64,000 nucleotides of DNA from the NCBI RefSeq assembly GCF_947495965.1, contig NZ_CANMBB010000006.1, positions 124,001 to 188,000 on the forward strand. The letters run 5' to 3'. Shown piece after piece: positions 9,336 through 17,584 of this stretch. The notes beneath the pieces were generated by a model. The model was not told where the DNA came from. It saw only the letters and a list, made by a program, of their open reading frames with translations, and did not search any database. Source of the DNA: an uncultured Maribacter sp. Its GTDB lineage: Bacteria > Bacteroidota > Bacteroidia > Flavobacteriales > Flavobacteriaceae. A program made the position numbers and the translations under genes. Each line of letters starts with the position of its first letter. The stretch's first letter is position 1.

Positions 9336-9632
9336 ATGAAAGTTATTGCTCAAATTATTTTATTGTTTTTATGGCTTTTTGCAGTTACTGCACCAAGCAT
9401 AATAACCTTATGCGATGCTGAAAATACAATTGTAATTACCAATCTTAATGAAGAAGAGCAAGAATCTGGTAAAAAATCCCCAACTGCAGAAGAAAAATTT
9501 GTCAAAGAAAATTCTTTAGACTTTTCTATAGTTGCCATTTTAAACAATACGGTAAATAGTAACTTTAATATGGCAGGTTACAAAAATTTATCTTTAGAAG
9601 TATTATCCCCTCCCCCAGAATGCGTTAGCTAA
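9336..9632 (+). CDS. Small secreted or membrane protein of unknown function
   Basis: A 98-aa protein I do not recognise. Residues 1-26 form a hydrophobic signal or anchor segment (IILLFLWLFAVTAPSIITL). The middle is acidic (NLNEEEQESGKKSP) and the C-terminus ends in PPPECVS. It sits between batE and the first SulP gene with a -7 element of its own upstream. Position suggests a link to the anion transporters downstream, but there is a 71-bp gap with a palindrome between them, so the association is weak. Confidence 0.6.
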   Translation: MKVIAQIILLFLWLFAVTAPSIITLCDAENTIVITNLNEEEQESGKKSPTAEEKFVKENSLDFSIVAILNNTVNSNFNMAGYKNLSLEVLSPPPECVS

Positions 9633-9663
9633 TAATTACTAACTGTTTTTTTATTAATTAATC

Positions 9664-9688
9664 TGTCCTAAAAAATCTAATTAGGACA
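9664..9688. promoter_or_regulatory. 8-bp inverted repeat before the first SulP gene
   Basis: TGTCCTAA (9664-9671) and TTAGGACA (9681-9688) are perfect reverse complements separated by 9 nt, ending 15 bp before the SulP start codon. There is no following T-tract. It could be an operator for the transporter or a short hairpin in the leader. Confidence 0.45.
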
Positions 9689-9703
9689 TAATCAATTTAT
9701 TTT

Positions 9704-11290
9704 ATGTTTAAACATATTAAAAGCGATATTCCCGCAAGTATCGTTGTATTTTTCGTTGCTTTACCATTATGTTTAGGTATTGCTTTAGCTAGTGGAGCAC
9801 CACTTTTTTCTGGTTTAATTGCTGGTATTGTGGGAGGTATTGTTGTTGGTGCTATAAGTGGGTCTCATATTGGAGTAAGTGGTCCTGCTGCAGGTTTAGC
9901 CGCAATTGTTTTAGTGGCAATTACTTCTTTAGGCTATGAAAACTTCTTAGTAGCTGTAGTACTTGGTGGAGCTATTCAAATTCTATTTGGCGTATTACGA
10001 CTAGGTATTATTGGATACTTTTTTCCTTCCTCCGTAATTAAAGGAATGCTTACTGGTATTGGAATAATTATTATTCTAAAACAAATTCCTTATTTTTTTG
10101 GAATGGGTAAAAATCCTAAAGGAAATTTTGATTTTCTACAAGTAGAATGGGATAATTTAATATCTGGACTTTTAAAAGCTATCAATGCCCTAATAAGTGG
10201 TAACATAAGTATTGGTGCAACCGTAGTTGGTATAATTTCATTAGGAATATTGCTTTTATGGTCTAACGTACTTTCTAAAAAAGGAAAAATATTTCAATTG
10301 GTACAAGGGCCATTAGTAGCTGTTGTTTTTGGTATTATTTTTTATGTAGTAACTCAAGGAGGCTCTTTAGAATTAACCTTAGAGCAACTTGTAAAAGTAC
10401 CAGGAAGCATACAAGATATTAAAGAGCAAATAACTTTTCCAAATTTTTCAGCAATAGGAAATACTGAAGTTTGGATTACTGCATTTACTATAGCTTTAGT
10501 TGCTTCATTAGAAACTTTACTATGTGTAGAAGCCACAGATAAGTTAGACCCGCATAAAAATGTAACCCCAACAAACAAAGAATTATTTGCTCAAGGTACA
10601 GGAAACATTGTTTCTGGTTTAATAGGAGGTTTACCAATAACTCAGGTAATTGTACGTAGTTCAGCTAACATACAATCTGGAGGAAGAACTAAATTATCTG
10701 CAATTATTCACGGATTCTTATTAATTGTATCTGTTCTTTTAATTCCTACATTACTTAATCAAATACCTTTAGCTGTGCTTGCAGCGGTATTATTCATAGT
10801 TGGTTTTAAATTAGCAAAGCCATCTACTTTTGTAAATATGTACAAACTAGGTTGGAAACAGTTTGTACCATTTATGGCAACGGTATTACCAATGGTTATT
10901 ACTGGAGATTTATTATTGGGTATTGGCTTAGGTTTAGGAGTAGGTATTTTTATTATTCTACTTAAAAACTTTCAAAACTCTCACTTCTTACATAAAGAAG
11001 GTGAAGATGTTGATGATGGTAAAATTAAAATGACGCTTGCTGAAGAAGTTACTTTTTTTAACAAAGGAGCTATCTTAAAAGAGCTAGATAGTTTACCAGA
11101 AAACACCTATTTAGAATTAGATGTTAGAAAAACCAGATATTTAGATAATGATATAATTGAAATATTAGACGACTTTGCCTTTAAAGCAAAAGAAAGAAGT
11201 ATTAATATTAAAATAATTTCTGAAAGAGGTGTTGCAGAAAACCCTCCAAGTTTTATAGAATTTTTTAAGTTAACACCAAAAACTACATAA
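9704..11290 (+). CDS. SulP-family anion (probably bicarbonate) transporter
   Basis: A 528-aa SulP transporter with about ten to twelve hydrophobic segments over residues 8-425 and a C-terminal STAS-like cytosolic domain (about 440-520, ELDVRKTRYLDNDIIEILDD). The conserved N-terminal stretch PASIVVFFVALPLCLGIALA and the central SGGRTKLSA are typical. A beta-carbonic anhydrase gene follows 6 bp later, an arrangement that in this family points to bicarbonate or carbonate transport rather than sulfate. Substrate is therefore inferred from the neighbour. It lies in the inner membrane. Confidence 0.88.
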   Translation: MFKHIKSDIPASIVVFFVALPLCLGIALASGAPLFSGLIAGIVGGIVVGAISGSHIGVSGPAAGLAAIVLVAITSLGYENFLVAVVLGGAIQILFGVLRLGIIGYFFPSSVIKGMLTGIGIIIILKQIPYFFGMGKNPKGNFDFLQVEWDNLISGLLKAINALISGNISIGATVVGIISLGILLLWSNVLSKKGKIFQLVQGPLVAVVFGIIFYVVTQGGSLELTLEQLVKVPGSIQDIKEQITFPNFSAIGNTEVWITAFTIALVASLETLLCVEATDKLDPHKNVTPTNKELFAQGTGNIVSGLIGGLPITQVIVRSSANIQSGGRTKLSAIIHGFLLIVSVLLIPTLLNQIPLAVLAAVLFIVGFKLAKPSTFVNMYKLGWKQFVPFMATVLPMVITGDLLLGIGLGLGVGIFIILLKNFQNSHFLHKEGEDVDDGKIKMTLAEEVTFFNKGAILKELDSLPENTYLELDVRKTRYLDNDIIEILDDFAFKAKERSINIKIISERGVAENPPSFIEFFKLTPKTT

Positions 11291-11296
11291 AAAAAT

Positions 11297-11923
11297 ATGA
11301 AAGCACATACAAAAGAAACACAAGCAGCCATTACCCCAAATACAGCTATTGAACTTCTTAAAGAAGGTAATGCTAGATTTATAGCAAGCAATAATGCAAA
11401 CAGAGATCTTTTAGACCAAATGAAAGATACTGCAAGCGGTCAATATCCTTTTGCCACAATTTTAAGTTGTATTGACTCTAGAGTATCTGCAGAACTTATA
11501 TTTGATCAAGGTGTAGGAGATATCTTTAGCGCACGTGTTGCTGGTAATATTGTAAATGAAGACATTCTTGGTAGCATTGAATTTGCATGTAAATTAGCCG
11601 GGACAAAAGTAATTGTCGTTTTAGGCCATACGGCGTGTGGTGCTGTAAAAGGAGCTTGTGATGGGGCAGAATTAGGTAATTTAACTATTCTGTTAGATAA
11701 AATTAAACCCGCAGTAAATGCAGTAAAAGAACCTACAGATAGTAACTTAAGAAATTCTAAAAATATAGATTTTGTAAATAATGTAGCAGCAAAAAACGTA
11801 GAACTAACAATAGATAATATTCGTACTAAAAGTCCCGTATTAGCTGAAATGGAAAATAACAATGAAATAAAAATTGTGGGTGCCATGTATAATATTTCTA
11901 CAGGTAGTGTAGATTTTTATTAA
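11297..11923 (+). CDS. Beta-class carbonic anhydrase
   Basis: A 208-aa beta-carbonic anhydrase (CO2 + H2O to HCO3- + H+, EC 4.2.1.1). The zinc ligands are visible as Cys58, His111 and Cys114 in SCIDSR and HTACGA, with the Asp60-Arg62 dyad of the CxDSR motif. Length is normal and no signal peptide is evident. It is co-transcribed with the upstream SulP gene (6-bp gap) and followed by an intrinsic terminator at 11951-11981. Together the two genes would import and interconvert inorganic carbon. Confidence 0.95.
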   Translation: MKAHTKETQAAITPNTAIELLKEGNARFIASNNANRDLLDQMKDTASGQYPFATILSCIDSRVSAELIFDQGVGDIFSARVAGNIVNEDILGSIEFACKLAGTKVIVVLGHTACGAVKGACDGAELGNLTILLDKIKPAVNAVKEPTDSNLRNSKNIDFVNNVAAKNVELTIDNIRTKSPVLAEMENNNEIKIVGAMYNISTGSVDFY

Positions 11924-11950
11924 TCATTATTACTATAAATAGTACCTAAA

Positions 11951-11981
11951 AAGAGTCTTGGTATAAACCAAGGCTCTTTTT
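11951..11981 (+). terminator. Intrinsic terminator after carbonic anhydrase
   Basis: A 12-bp stem (arms 11951-11962 and 11967-11978, one G-U pair) closes a 4-nt ATAA loop and runs into a T-tract. It ends the SulP-carbonic anhydrase unit. Confidence 0.9.
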
Positions 11982-12076
11982 GTATGTTATACAAAACTTT
12001 ATACCCAAAAAATAAAATACTTTATTTTTTGATATAAAACATTCCCCTAACTAAATTTACAATCTATAATTACCTA

Positions 12077-12084
12077 TAAATTTG
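12077..12084 (+). promoter_or_regulatory. Putative -7 element of the second SulP gene
   Basis: TAAATTTG is an exact match to TAnnTTTG, but it lies only 8 bp before the ATG at 12093, implying an almost leaderless transcript. No TTG sits at the right distance. Weak assignment. Confidence 0.3.
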
Positions 12085-12092
12085 ACCTTTAT

Positions 12093-13952
12093 ATGAAAAA
12101 TTTATTCTCTAACATAAAAGGAGACCTTTTCGGTGGCATTACTTCAGGAATAGTAGCATTACCATTAGCTCTTGCTTTTGGTGTATCTTCTGGCCTAGGT
12201 CCTAGCGCTGGTTTATATGGTGCTATATTTATAAGCTTTTTTGCAGCTCTTTTTGGAGGAACTAGCACACAAATATCTGGTCCAACTGCTCCAATGACAG
12301 CAGTTAGTATGGTTGTAATTGCACAAATAATTGCTGTTAACGATGGTGATGTTTCTGTAGCTATGCCAGCAATTCTTTCTGTATTTCTACTCGCAGGAAT
12401 ATTTCAAGTTATTCTAGGAGTTTTGCGTATTGGTAAATACATAAAATATATACCATACCCCGTAGTTTCTGGCTTTATGACTGCCATAGGTATTATTATA
12501 TTAATAACGCAAATTCTTCCTGCCATTGGTTATTATCCAAAAGAAGATGTAGACTATGTAAATACTTTTAAACCAAAAGCAGAAGAAATTATTTTAGATA
12601 ATATTTTAAAGGAAGAAGCAGGAGAGGGTATTCTAGTCTTAGAAAATTTTGAAGAAACCATTAAAAGAGCAAAAAAAATAACCCCTAACGATATTCTAAG
12701 AGAGGCAAAAACCTTAGCTGGTTCTGAAGCCAAAGGAGTTTTAGGAACTTTCAAAGTACTATCTAGAGCTTTGCAAAAAATTAACTGGTTAGAACTAGGT
12801 TTAGCAATAGCTACAATTATTATCATATTTGGTTTTAAGAAAATAACAACAGCCATTCCAAGCACATTAGTTGCTTTGGTTCTTGTATCCGGCGTAGCAT
12901 ATGGTTTTGGACTACCATATATACCAATAGAAGAAATTCCTCAAGGTTTTCCAGTGCCAAATATAGAAATACTAACCGAATTTAAAATTAGCGCCATAAC
13001 CCCCTATATTTTTACTGCACTTACTTTAGCGCTACTAGGGTCTATAGACTCGCTTTTAACTTCTGTTGTAGCAGACAATATGACTAAAACTAAACACAAA
13101 CCTAATAAAGAATTAATTGGGCAAGGTATAGGAAATAGTATTGCTGCTATTTTTGGTGGTATTCCAGGAGCTGGAGCTACTATTAGGACTGTTGTAAATA
13201 TTAACTCTGGTGGTAAAACAAAATTATCTGGAATGATTGCCGGTGTATTATTGTTAATTGTAATGTTAGCATTAAGTACCGTTGCCTCGCAAATACCTGC
13301 TGCAGTTTTAGCCGGTATCCTAATTACCGTAGGTATAGGCGTTATGGATTATAAAGGCCTAAAAGCTATATCTACCTTACCTAAAGATATTAAAATAGGA
13401 CCTATTAAATTAAGTTCTGAAGTACTGATTATGCTTTTAGTAATGGTACTTTCTTCTATTTGGAATTTAGTCTATGCGGTTGGTATTGGTCTTATTATAG
13501 CATCTTTAATGTTTATGAAAAAAATTGGGGATCTTACCGCCAAAAAATCGAATATTAAAGCCTTATCCAAAGAAAAAGCATGGTCAGATGAAATAGGCTT
13601 ACCAATTAATTTACAGGAAAAAGTTATTATAAAGCACCTAAATGGACCTTTGTTTTTTGGCTCTACAAGCGAGTTTCAGGAACTAGCTAACCAAATACCA
13701 GAAACTGCTTCTACGGTAATTATTCGCCTTGGAAGAACCCAATATATAGATCAATCTGGAGTATACGCTATGGAAGATGTTCTTATAGATCTTGTAAAAT
13801 CTAATATAAATGTATTATTTATTGATGTTCTTGAACAACCCAAACATATGATGGAACGTGTAGATATTATTCCTGACCTTGTCCCAAGAGAGCATGTTTT
13901 TAAAACATTTAAAGAATGTTTAGCTTGGATTAAAGAGAATGTAAAAGAGTAA
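12093..13952 (+). CDS. SulP-family transporter with STAS domain
   Basis: A 619-aa SulP transporter with a C-terminal STAS domain (about residues 500-615; GRTQYIDQSGVYAMEDVL contains the usual DxSG). The membrane part has the family's N-terminal GDLFGGITSGIVALPLALAF. An extra hydrophilic, charged segment of about 75 residues (about 150-228) lies between membrane helices, longer than in the neighbouring SulP. It has its own transcription unit between the terminator at 11951 and the hairpin at 13971. The substrate could be sulfate or bicarbonate; the sequence does not decide. Confidence 0.9.
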   Translation: MKNLFSNIKGDLFGGITSGIVALPLALAFGVSSGLGPSAGLYGAIFISFFAALFGGTSTQISGPTAPMTAVSMVVIAQIIAVNDGDVSVAMPAILSVFLLAGIFQVILGVLRIGKYIKYIPYPVVSGFMTAIGIIILITQILPAIGYYPKEDVDYVNTFKPKAEEIILDNILKEEAGEGILVLENFEETIKRAKKITPNDILREAKTLAGSEAKGVLGTFKVLSRALQKINWLELGLAIATIIIIFGFKKITTAIPSTLVALVLVSGVAYGFGLPYIPIEEIPQGFPVPNIEILTEFKISAITPYIFTALTLALLGSIDSLLTSVVADNMTKTKHKPNKELIGQGIGNSIAAIFGGIPGAGATIRTVVNINSGGKTKLSGMIAGVLLLIVMLALSTVASQIPAAVLAGILITVGIGVMDYKGLKAISTLPKDIKIGPIKLSSEVLIMLLVMVLSSIWNLVYAVGIGLIIASLMFMKKIGDLTAKKSNIKALSKEKAWSDEIGLPINLQEKVIIKHLNGPLFFGSTSEFQELANQIPETASTVIIRLGRTQYIDQSGVYAMEDVLIDLVKSNINVLFIDVLEQPKHMMERVDIIPDLVPREHVFKTFKECLAWIKENVKE

Positions 13953-13970
13953 TATTTACTAAATTATTTA

Positions 13971-14017
13971 TTAGAGCAGTAGCATATTTGATGAAAAACG
14001 TATTGCTACTGCTCTAA
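13971..14017 (+). terminator. Hairpin after second SulP gene
   Basis: A perfect 14-bp stem (13971-13984 with 14004-14017, TTAGAGCAGTAGCA and complement) spans a 19-nt loop. Only a short T-rich stretch follows, so termination efficiency is uncertain. Its 3' arm overlaps the pheS promoter. Confidence 0.65.
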
Positions 14018-14031
14018 ATGTTTTAAATTTG
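14003..14031 (+). promoter_or_regulatory. pheS promoter
   Basis: TTG at 14003-14005, an 18-bp spacer and TAAATTTG at 14024-14031 match the Bacteroidota promoter consensus. Transcription should begin near 14037, close to the ATG at 14049. The -33 element lies in the stem of the preceding gene's terminator hairpin. Confidence 0.65.
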
Positions 14032-14048
14032 TAAGCTAGTTTATTGTT

Positions 14049-15068
14049 ATGATTGATAAGATTAAGGAGCATATTGCCGAAGTAGAAAAATTTACTGCAG
14101 ATTCTAAAGAAGCTGTAGAAAGTTTTCGTATAAAATATTTAGGTAAAAAAGGGTTGTTAAACGATTTTTTCGCAGAGTTTAAAAATGTTCCTAATGAACA
14201 AAAAAAGGAATTTGGACAAACTATAAACCAGCTTAAAAAAACAGCTGAGGAAAAAGTTAGCACTTTAAAAAGTGCTTTAGACAATACAGCAGAAGAAACT
14301 GGAATATATGGCGATTTAACACGCCCTGGTGAAGCAACAAAAATAGGTGCTCGGCATCCTATATCTATAGTAAAAAATCAAATCATAGACATTTTTTCTA
14401 GAATAGGTTTTAATGTTTCTGAAGGTCCAGAGATTGAAGACGACTGGCATAACTTTACCGCATTAAATTTACCGGAATACCACCCTGCAAGAGATATGCA
14501 GGATACCTTCTTTGTACAAACTAATCCAGATATATTATTACGTACACATACCTCATCTGTACAAGTGCGTTATATGGAAAACAACAAGCCTCCAATACGT
14601 ACTATATCTCCAGGAAGAGTATACAGAAATGAAGCTATATCAGCACGATCGCACTGCTTTTTTCATCAAATAGAAGGTTTGTATATAGACAAGAATGTAT
14701 CTTTTGCCGATTTAAAACAAACACTACAATTTTTTACAACTGAACTTTTTGGAAAATCTAAAATAAGGTTACGTCCATCTTATTTCCCTTTTACAGAGCC
14801 TAGTGCAGAAGTTGATGTATACTGGGGATTAGAAACCGAAGCTGATTATAGGATAACTAAGGGTACAGGTTGGTTAGAAATAGGCGGCTGTGGTATGGTA
14901 GATCCAAATGTTTTAAAGAACTGTGGTATTGATGCTAATGAATATTCTGGTTTTGCTTTTGGTGTTGGTATAGACCGTATAGCAATGCTATTATACCAAA
15001 TTACAGATATACGTTTATTAAGTGAAAATGATGTTCGTTTCTTAGAGCAGTTTAGAAGTGCTCTTTAA
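14049..15068 (+). CDS. pheS: Phenylalanyl-tRNA synthetase alpha subunit
   Basis: A 339-aa PheS, the catalytic class II subunit that charges tRNA-Phe with phenylalanine (EC 6.1.1.20) as part of an alpha2-beta2 enzyme. An N-terminal coiled-coil tRNA-binding arm (about 1-85) precedes the catalytic core with GARHPISIVKNQIIDIFSRI, motif 2 around GRVYRNEAISARSHCFFHQ and motif 3 around GFAFGVGIDRIAMLLY. Length is normal. pheT is not beside it, as is common in this group. The gene has a clear promoter and a small unknown gene follows. Confidence 0.97.
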   Translation: MIDKIKEHIAEVEKFTADSKEAVESFRIKYLGKKGLLNDFFAEFKNVPNEQKKEFGQTINQLKKTAEEKVSTLKSALDNTAEETGIYGDLTRPGEATKIGARHPISIVKNQIIDIFSRIGFNVSEGPEIEDDWHNFTALNLPEYHPARDMQDTFFVQTNPDILLRTHTSSVQVRYMENNKPPIRTISPGRVYRNEAISARSHCFFHQIEGLYIDKNVSFADLKQTLQFFTTELFGKSKIRLRPSYFPFTEPSAEVDVYWGLETEADYRITKGTGWLEIGGCGMVDPNVLKNCGIDANEYSGFAFGVGIDRIAMLLYQITDIRLLSENDVRFLEQFRSAL

Positions 15069-15078
15069 CACCCAACTT

Positions 15079-15474
15079 TTGAAAAAAGATATTAAAATAC
15101 CTATTGTTACAGACGTTCATGTTGCTTTAATATATGAGTATAATACTGATTTTAAAGCTAAAGAATGGAATGCCTATATTCTAAACAATAAGGAAACAGC
15201 TATTGAACTTGTTTTTGTGGTCTCTAAAGGATATGATGGCGAAACTAAAACCTCACCATTAAGGCATAGTATGGAAGGTTTAGAACCAAAATCTTTTGCA
15301 AAATTAGAATTTGTACAAGATGAAGTTCTTAAACTAAACAACGAGTTTTTTGTTACTTTTTACGAAAATGGGGTATTATATGAAAAAAAATATCTGTTTA
15401 AAAAAGGAACGGTTTCTGAACAAAATACTATAAATATTCCTCTACTTGGAACCAAAGGAATTTTAGCATCTTAA
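15079..15474 (+). CDS. Small conserved hypothetical protein after pheS
   Basis: An open frame begins at a GTG inside pheS (15058), but an in-frame TTG at 15079, 10 bp beyond the pheS stop, gives a more natural start (MKKDIKIPIV, 131 aa), and lysine-rich openings after TTG are common in this genome. The protein has no signal peptide or membrane helix and reads as a small mixed alpha/beta fold with phenylalanine- and glutamate-rich segments (ELVFVVSKGYDGETKT, PKSFAKLEFVQDEV). I do not recognise the family. It is likely co-transcribed with pheS. Confidence 0.7.
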   Translation: MKKDIKIPIVTDVHVALIYEYNTDFKAKEWNAYILNNKETAIELVFVVSKGYDGETKTSPLRHSMEGLEPKSFAKLEFVQDEVLKLNNEFFVTFYENGVLYEKKYLFKKGTVSEQNTINIPLLGTKGILAS

Positions 15475-15483
15475 GGGTATAAG

Positions 15484-15951
15484 CTACCACTTTGTGAATG
15501 GGTTTTTACTTAATTGCGAATTATAATATTTTGTAATTCCTGAAACCTCTATACCTAGCCAATCAGGTTTTTCAAAAATTTCATTTTCTGCAGATAATTC
15601 TACTTCTGCAACAACTAAACCTTTATTATCCCCAAAAAATTCATCTATTTCAAAAATATGTTTTCCTACTTTTACCTCATATCTAACCTTATCAATACTA
15701 CCAGGTTCTGCAATTTTTAATAACTGTTCGGCTTCTACCACAGGTATTTCTTTTTCCCACTCAAACCTAGACACTCCGGAGGCATTACCTTTCCCTTTTA
15801 CTGTAATAAAACCTTGACTTCCTTTAATACGAACCCGTACGGTACGTTCAGGATTTGTATTTAAAAACCCCTGAACAATACGAATTTTTGTATTTGCTTG
15901 TGTTTTATAAGCATCAGAAACAACTAAAAATTTACGTTCTATTTCTATCAT
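15484..15951 (-). CDS. CYTH domain protein
   Basis: A 155-aa CYTH (triphosphate tunnel metalloenzyme) protein. The N-terminal EIERKFLV carries the ExExK signature, and alternating basic and acidic strands such as RTVRVRIKG, GFITVKGKG and VVAEVELSAE form the tunnel walls. Such proteins hydrolyse tripolyphosphate or act on nucleotide or thiamine triphosphates; the substrate cannot be told here. It is convergent with the gene upstream and divergent from dinB. Length is normal for a single-domain CYTH protein. Confidence 0.92.
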   Translation of the reverse strand: MIEIERKFLVVSDAYKTQANTKIRIVQGFLNTNPERTVRVRIKGSQGFITVKGKGNASGVSRFEWEKEIPVVEAEQLLKIAEPGSIDKVRYEVKVGKHIFEIDEFFGDNKGLVVAEVELSAENEIFEKPDWLGIEVSGITKYYNSQLSKNPFTKW

Positions 15952-16002
15952 TTATAAACCTATTTTACTTTTTGTAAATGTATATAAAGTTTACATTTGT
16001 TT

Positions 16003-17100
16003 ATGCTATCTAATTTTCCTTTACGAAAAATAATTCATGTAGATATGGATGCATTTTATGCTTCCGTAGAGGAATTAGACAACCCAAGTTTAAAAGGGAA
16101 ACCATTGGCCGTTGGCGGAAATGAAATTAGAGGTGTAGTCTCTGCTGCAAATTATGAAGCCAGAAAATATGGTGTTCGAAGTGCAATGAGTGGCTTTCTG
16201 GCAAAAAAAAATTGTCCGCAACTTACTTTTGTAAAACCAAGATTTCAACGCTATAAAGAAATTTCACAGAAGATTAGAGCTATATTTTTTGATTACACAG
16301 ATTTAGTAGAGCCTCTTTCTCTAGATGAAGCCTATTTAGATGTTACTACCAATAAAAAAGGAAATCCATCGGCATCTTTAATTGCTAAAGAAATTAGACA
16401 GCGTATTTATGATGAACTTGGATTAGCAGCATCTGCAGGAATTTCTATTAATAAATTTATTGCAAAAGTAGCAAGTGATTATAACAAACCTAATGGTCAA
16501 AAAACAGTAAACCCAGAGGAGGTTATACAATTTTTAGAAGATTTAGAGATTAGAAAATTTTATGGTGTGGGTAAAGTAACCACTCAAAAAATGTATGCTT
16601 TAGGTATTTTTACTGGAAAAGATTTAAAGGCAAAATCTAAAGAGTTTTTAGAAACAAATTTTGGTAAAAGTGGCGCTTATTATTACCATGTAGTACGGGG
16701 TATTCATACAAGCGAGGTTAAACCGCATAGAATACCAAAATCTTTAGGTGCAGAACGTACTTTTAGTGAAAATTTAAGTAGCGAAATTTTTATGTTAGAA
16801 CGCCTAGTTAGTATTGCTACAGAACTAGAGAAACGTTTAACCAGAGCCAAAGTAGCAGGAAAAACAATTACTCTAAAAATAAAGTATAGCGATTTTAGTT
16901 TACAAACCAGAAGTAAAACTCTTCCTTATTTTATTGCAAAAAAAGATTTAATTCTAGAAACTGCTAAAGAGTTATTGTATCAAGAAAAATTAGAAAACTC
17001 TGTAAGGCTTTTAGGTATTTCTCTAGCAAACTTAAATACAGAAGATAAAAACAAACCCAAAAAGAAAACCATAGATATACAACTACGTTTTGATTTTTAG
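16003..17100 (+). CDS. dinB: DNA polymerase IV
   Basis: A Y-family translesion polymerase of 365 aa. The catalytic motifs DMDAFYASVEE and SLDEAYLDVT are present, as are the fingers/palm stretch and a little-finger domain (about residues 230-350). The C-terminal QLRFDF resembles a beta-clamp binding peptide. The open frame extends to a TTG at 15997, but the ATG at 16003 is the better start. It is divergent from the CYTH gene, with 45-50 bp between. It replicates past damaged bases at low fidelity; SOS control cannot be judged, as no LexA box is evident. Confidence 0.95.
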   Translation: MLSNFPLRKIIHVDMDAFYASVEELDNPSLKGKPLAVGGNEIRGVVSAANYEARKYGVRSAMSGFLAKKNCPQLTFVKPRFQRYKEISQKIRAIFFDYTDLVEPLSLDEAYLDVTTNKKGNPSASLIAKEIRQRIYDELGLAASAGISINKFIAKVASDYNKPNGQKTVNPEEVIQFLEDLEIRKFYGVGKVTTQKMYALGIFTGKDLKAKSKEFLETNFGKSGAYYYHVVRGIHTSEVKPHRIPKSLGAERTFSENLSSEIFMLERLVSIATELEKRLTRAKVAGKTITLKIKYSDFSLQTRSKTLPYFIAKKDLILETAKELLYQEKLENSVRLLGISLANLNTEDKNKPKKKTIDIQLRFDF

Positions 17101-17104
17101 AAAA

Positions 17105-17143
17105 AATAAACCCTTGACATGCATAACATACCAAGGGTTTATT
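17105..17143. terminator. Shared hairpin between dinB and cupredoxin gene
   Basis: AATAAACCCTTG (17105-17116) and CAAGGGTTTATT (17132-17143) pair over 12 bp with a 15-nt loop. It lies between convergent genes and could serve both, though the T-tracts are poor. Confidence 0.65.
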
Positions 17144-17160
17144 AACAAAACACTAACCTA

Positions 17161-17550
17161 TTATTTTACTATTAAAATATTATCTGTTGCTGTTGGGTTT
17201 AATGGACAAAAATAAACATACTCCCCTTTTGCTAATTTAGTAGCTTTAGATTTTTGCGTTTTACCAGTTGCAACTGCCTCTGTAACATAAGCAGTTTGAA
17301 TATGGTTTTCTGGCTTACTAATATCTTTTCCTTTTTGTACTAAAACAAAACCAACATCATGACCCACTGCATTATTTGCAATTTCAAAAACATAAGTTCC
17401 TGGAGAAACTGTAATCTGTTTTTGTGTAAATTCTCCTGAAGTTTGCTCTAAAGAAATGGTTTTTTGCGCTTTTTTCATCATTTTATCTTGGGCACTTGCC
17501 GAAAATGATACTCCTAATACTAATGCTACTAATACTACTAATTTTTTCAT
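17161..17550 (-). CDS. Secreted cupredoxin-like protein lacking full copper site
   Basis: A 129-aa protein with a signal peptide (residues 1-20, cleavage after SASA) and a cupredoxin-like beta-sandwich. The first histidine ligand position (VGHDV, His64) and the conserved cysteine (YFCPLNPT, Cys115) are present. The second histidine and methionine expected after the cysteine are absent: the segment reads PTATDNILIVK. A type 1 copper centre is therefore unlikely to be complete. It follows the AhpD-like gene by 34 bp and probably shares its operon. Confidence 0.8.
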   Translation of the reverse strand: MKKLVVLVALVLGVSFSASAQDKMMKKAQKTISLEQTSGEFTQKQITVSPGTYVFEIANNAVGHDVGFVLVQKGKDISKPENHIQTAYVTEAVATGKTQKSKATKLAKGEYVYFCPLNPTATDNILIVK

Positions 17551-17584
17551 CGTTTTTAATTTTAAAATTTATTATTTATGTTAA

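Noticed and set aside
15058-15078. GTG at 15058 as the start of the gene after pheS
   Set aside because: It lies inside the pheS coding sequence; the TTG at 15079 is a better start, 10 bp beyond the pheS stop.
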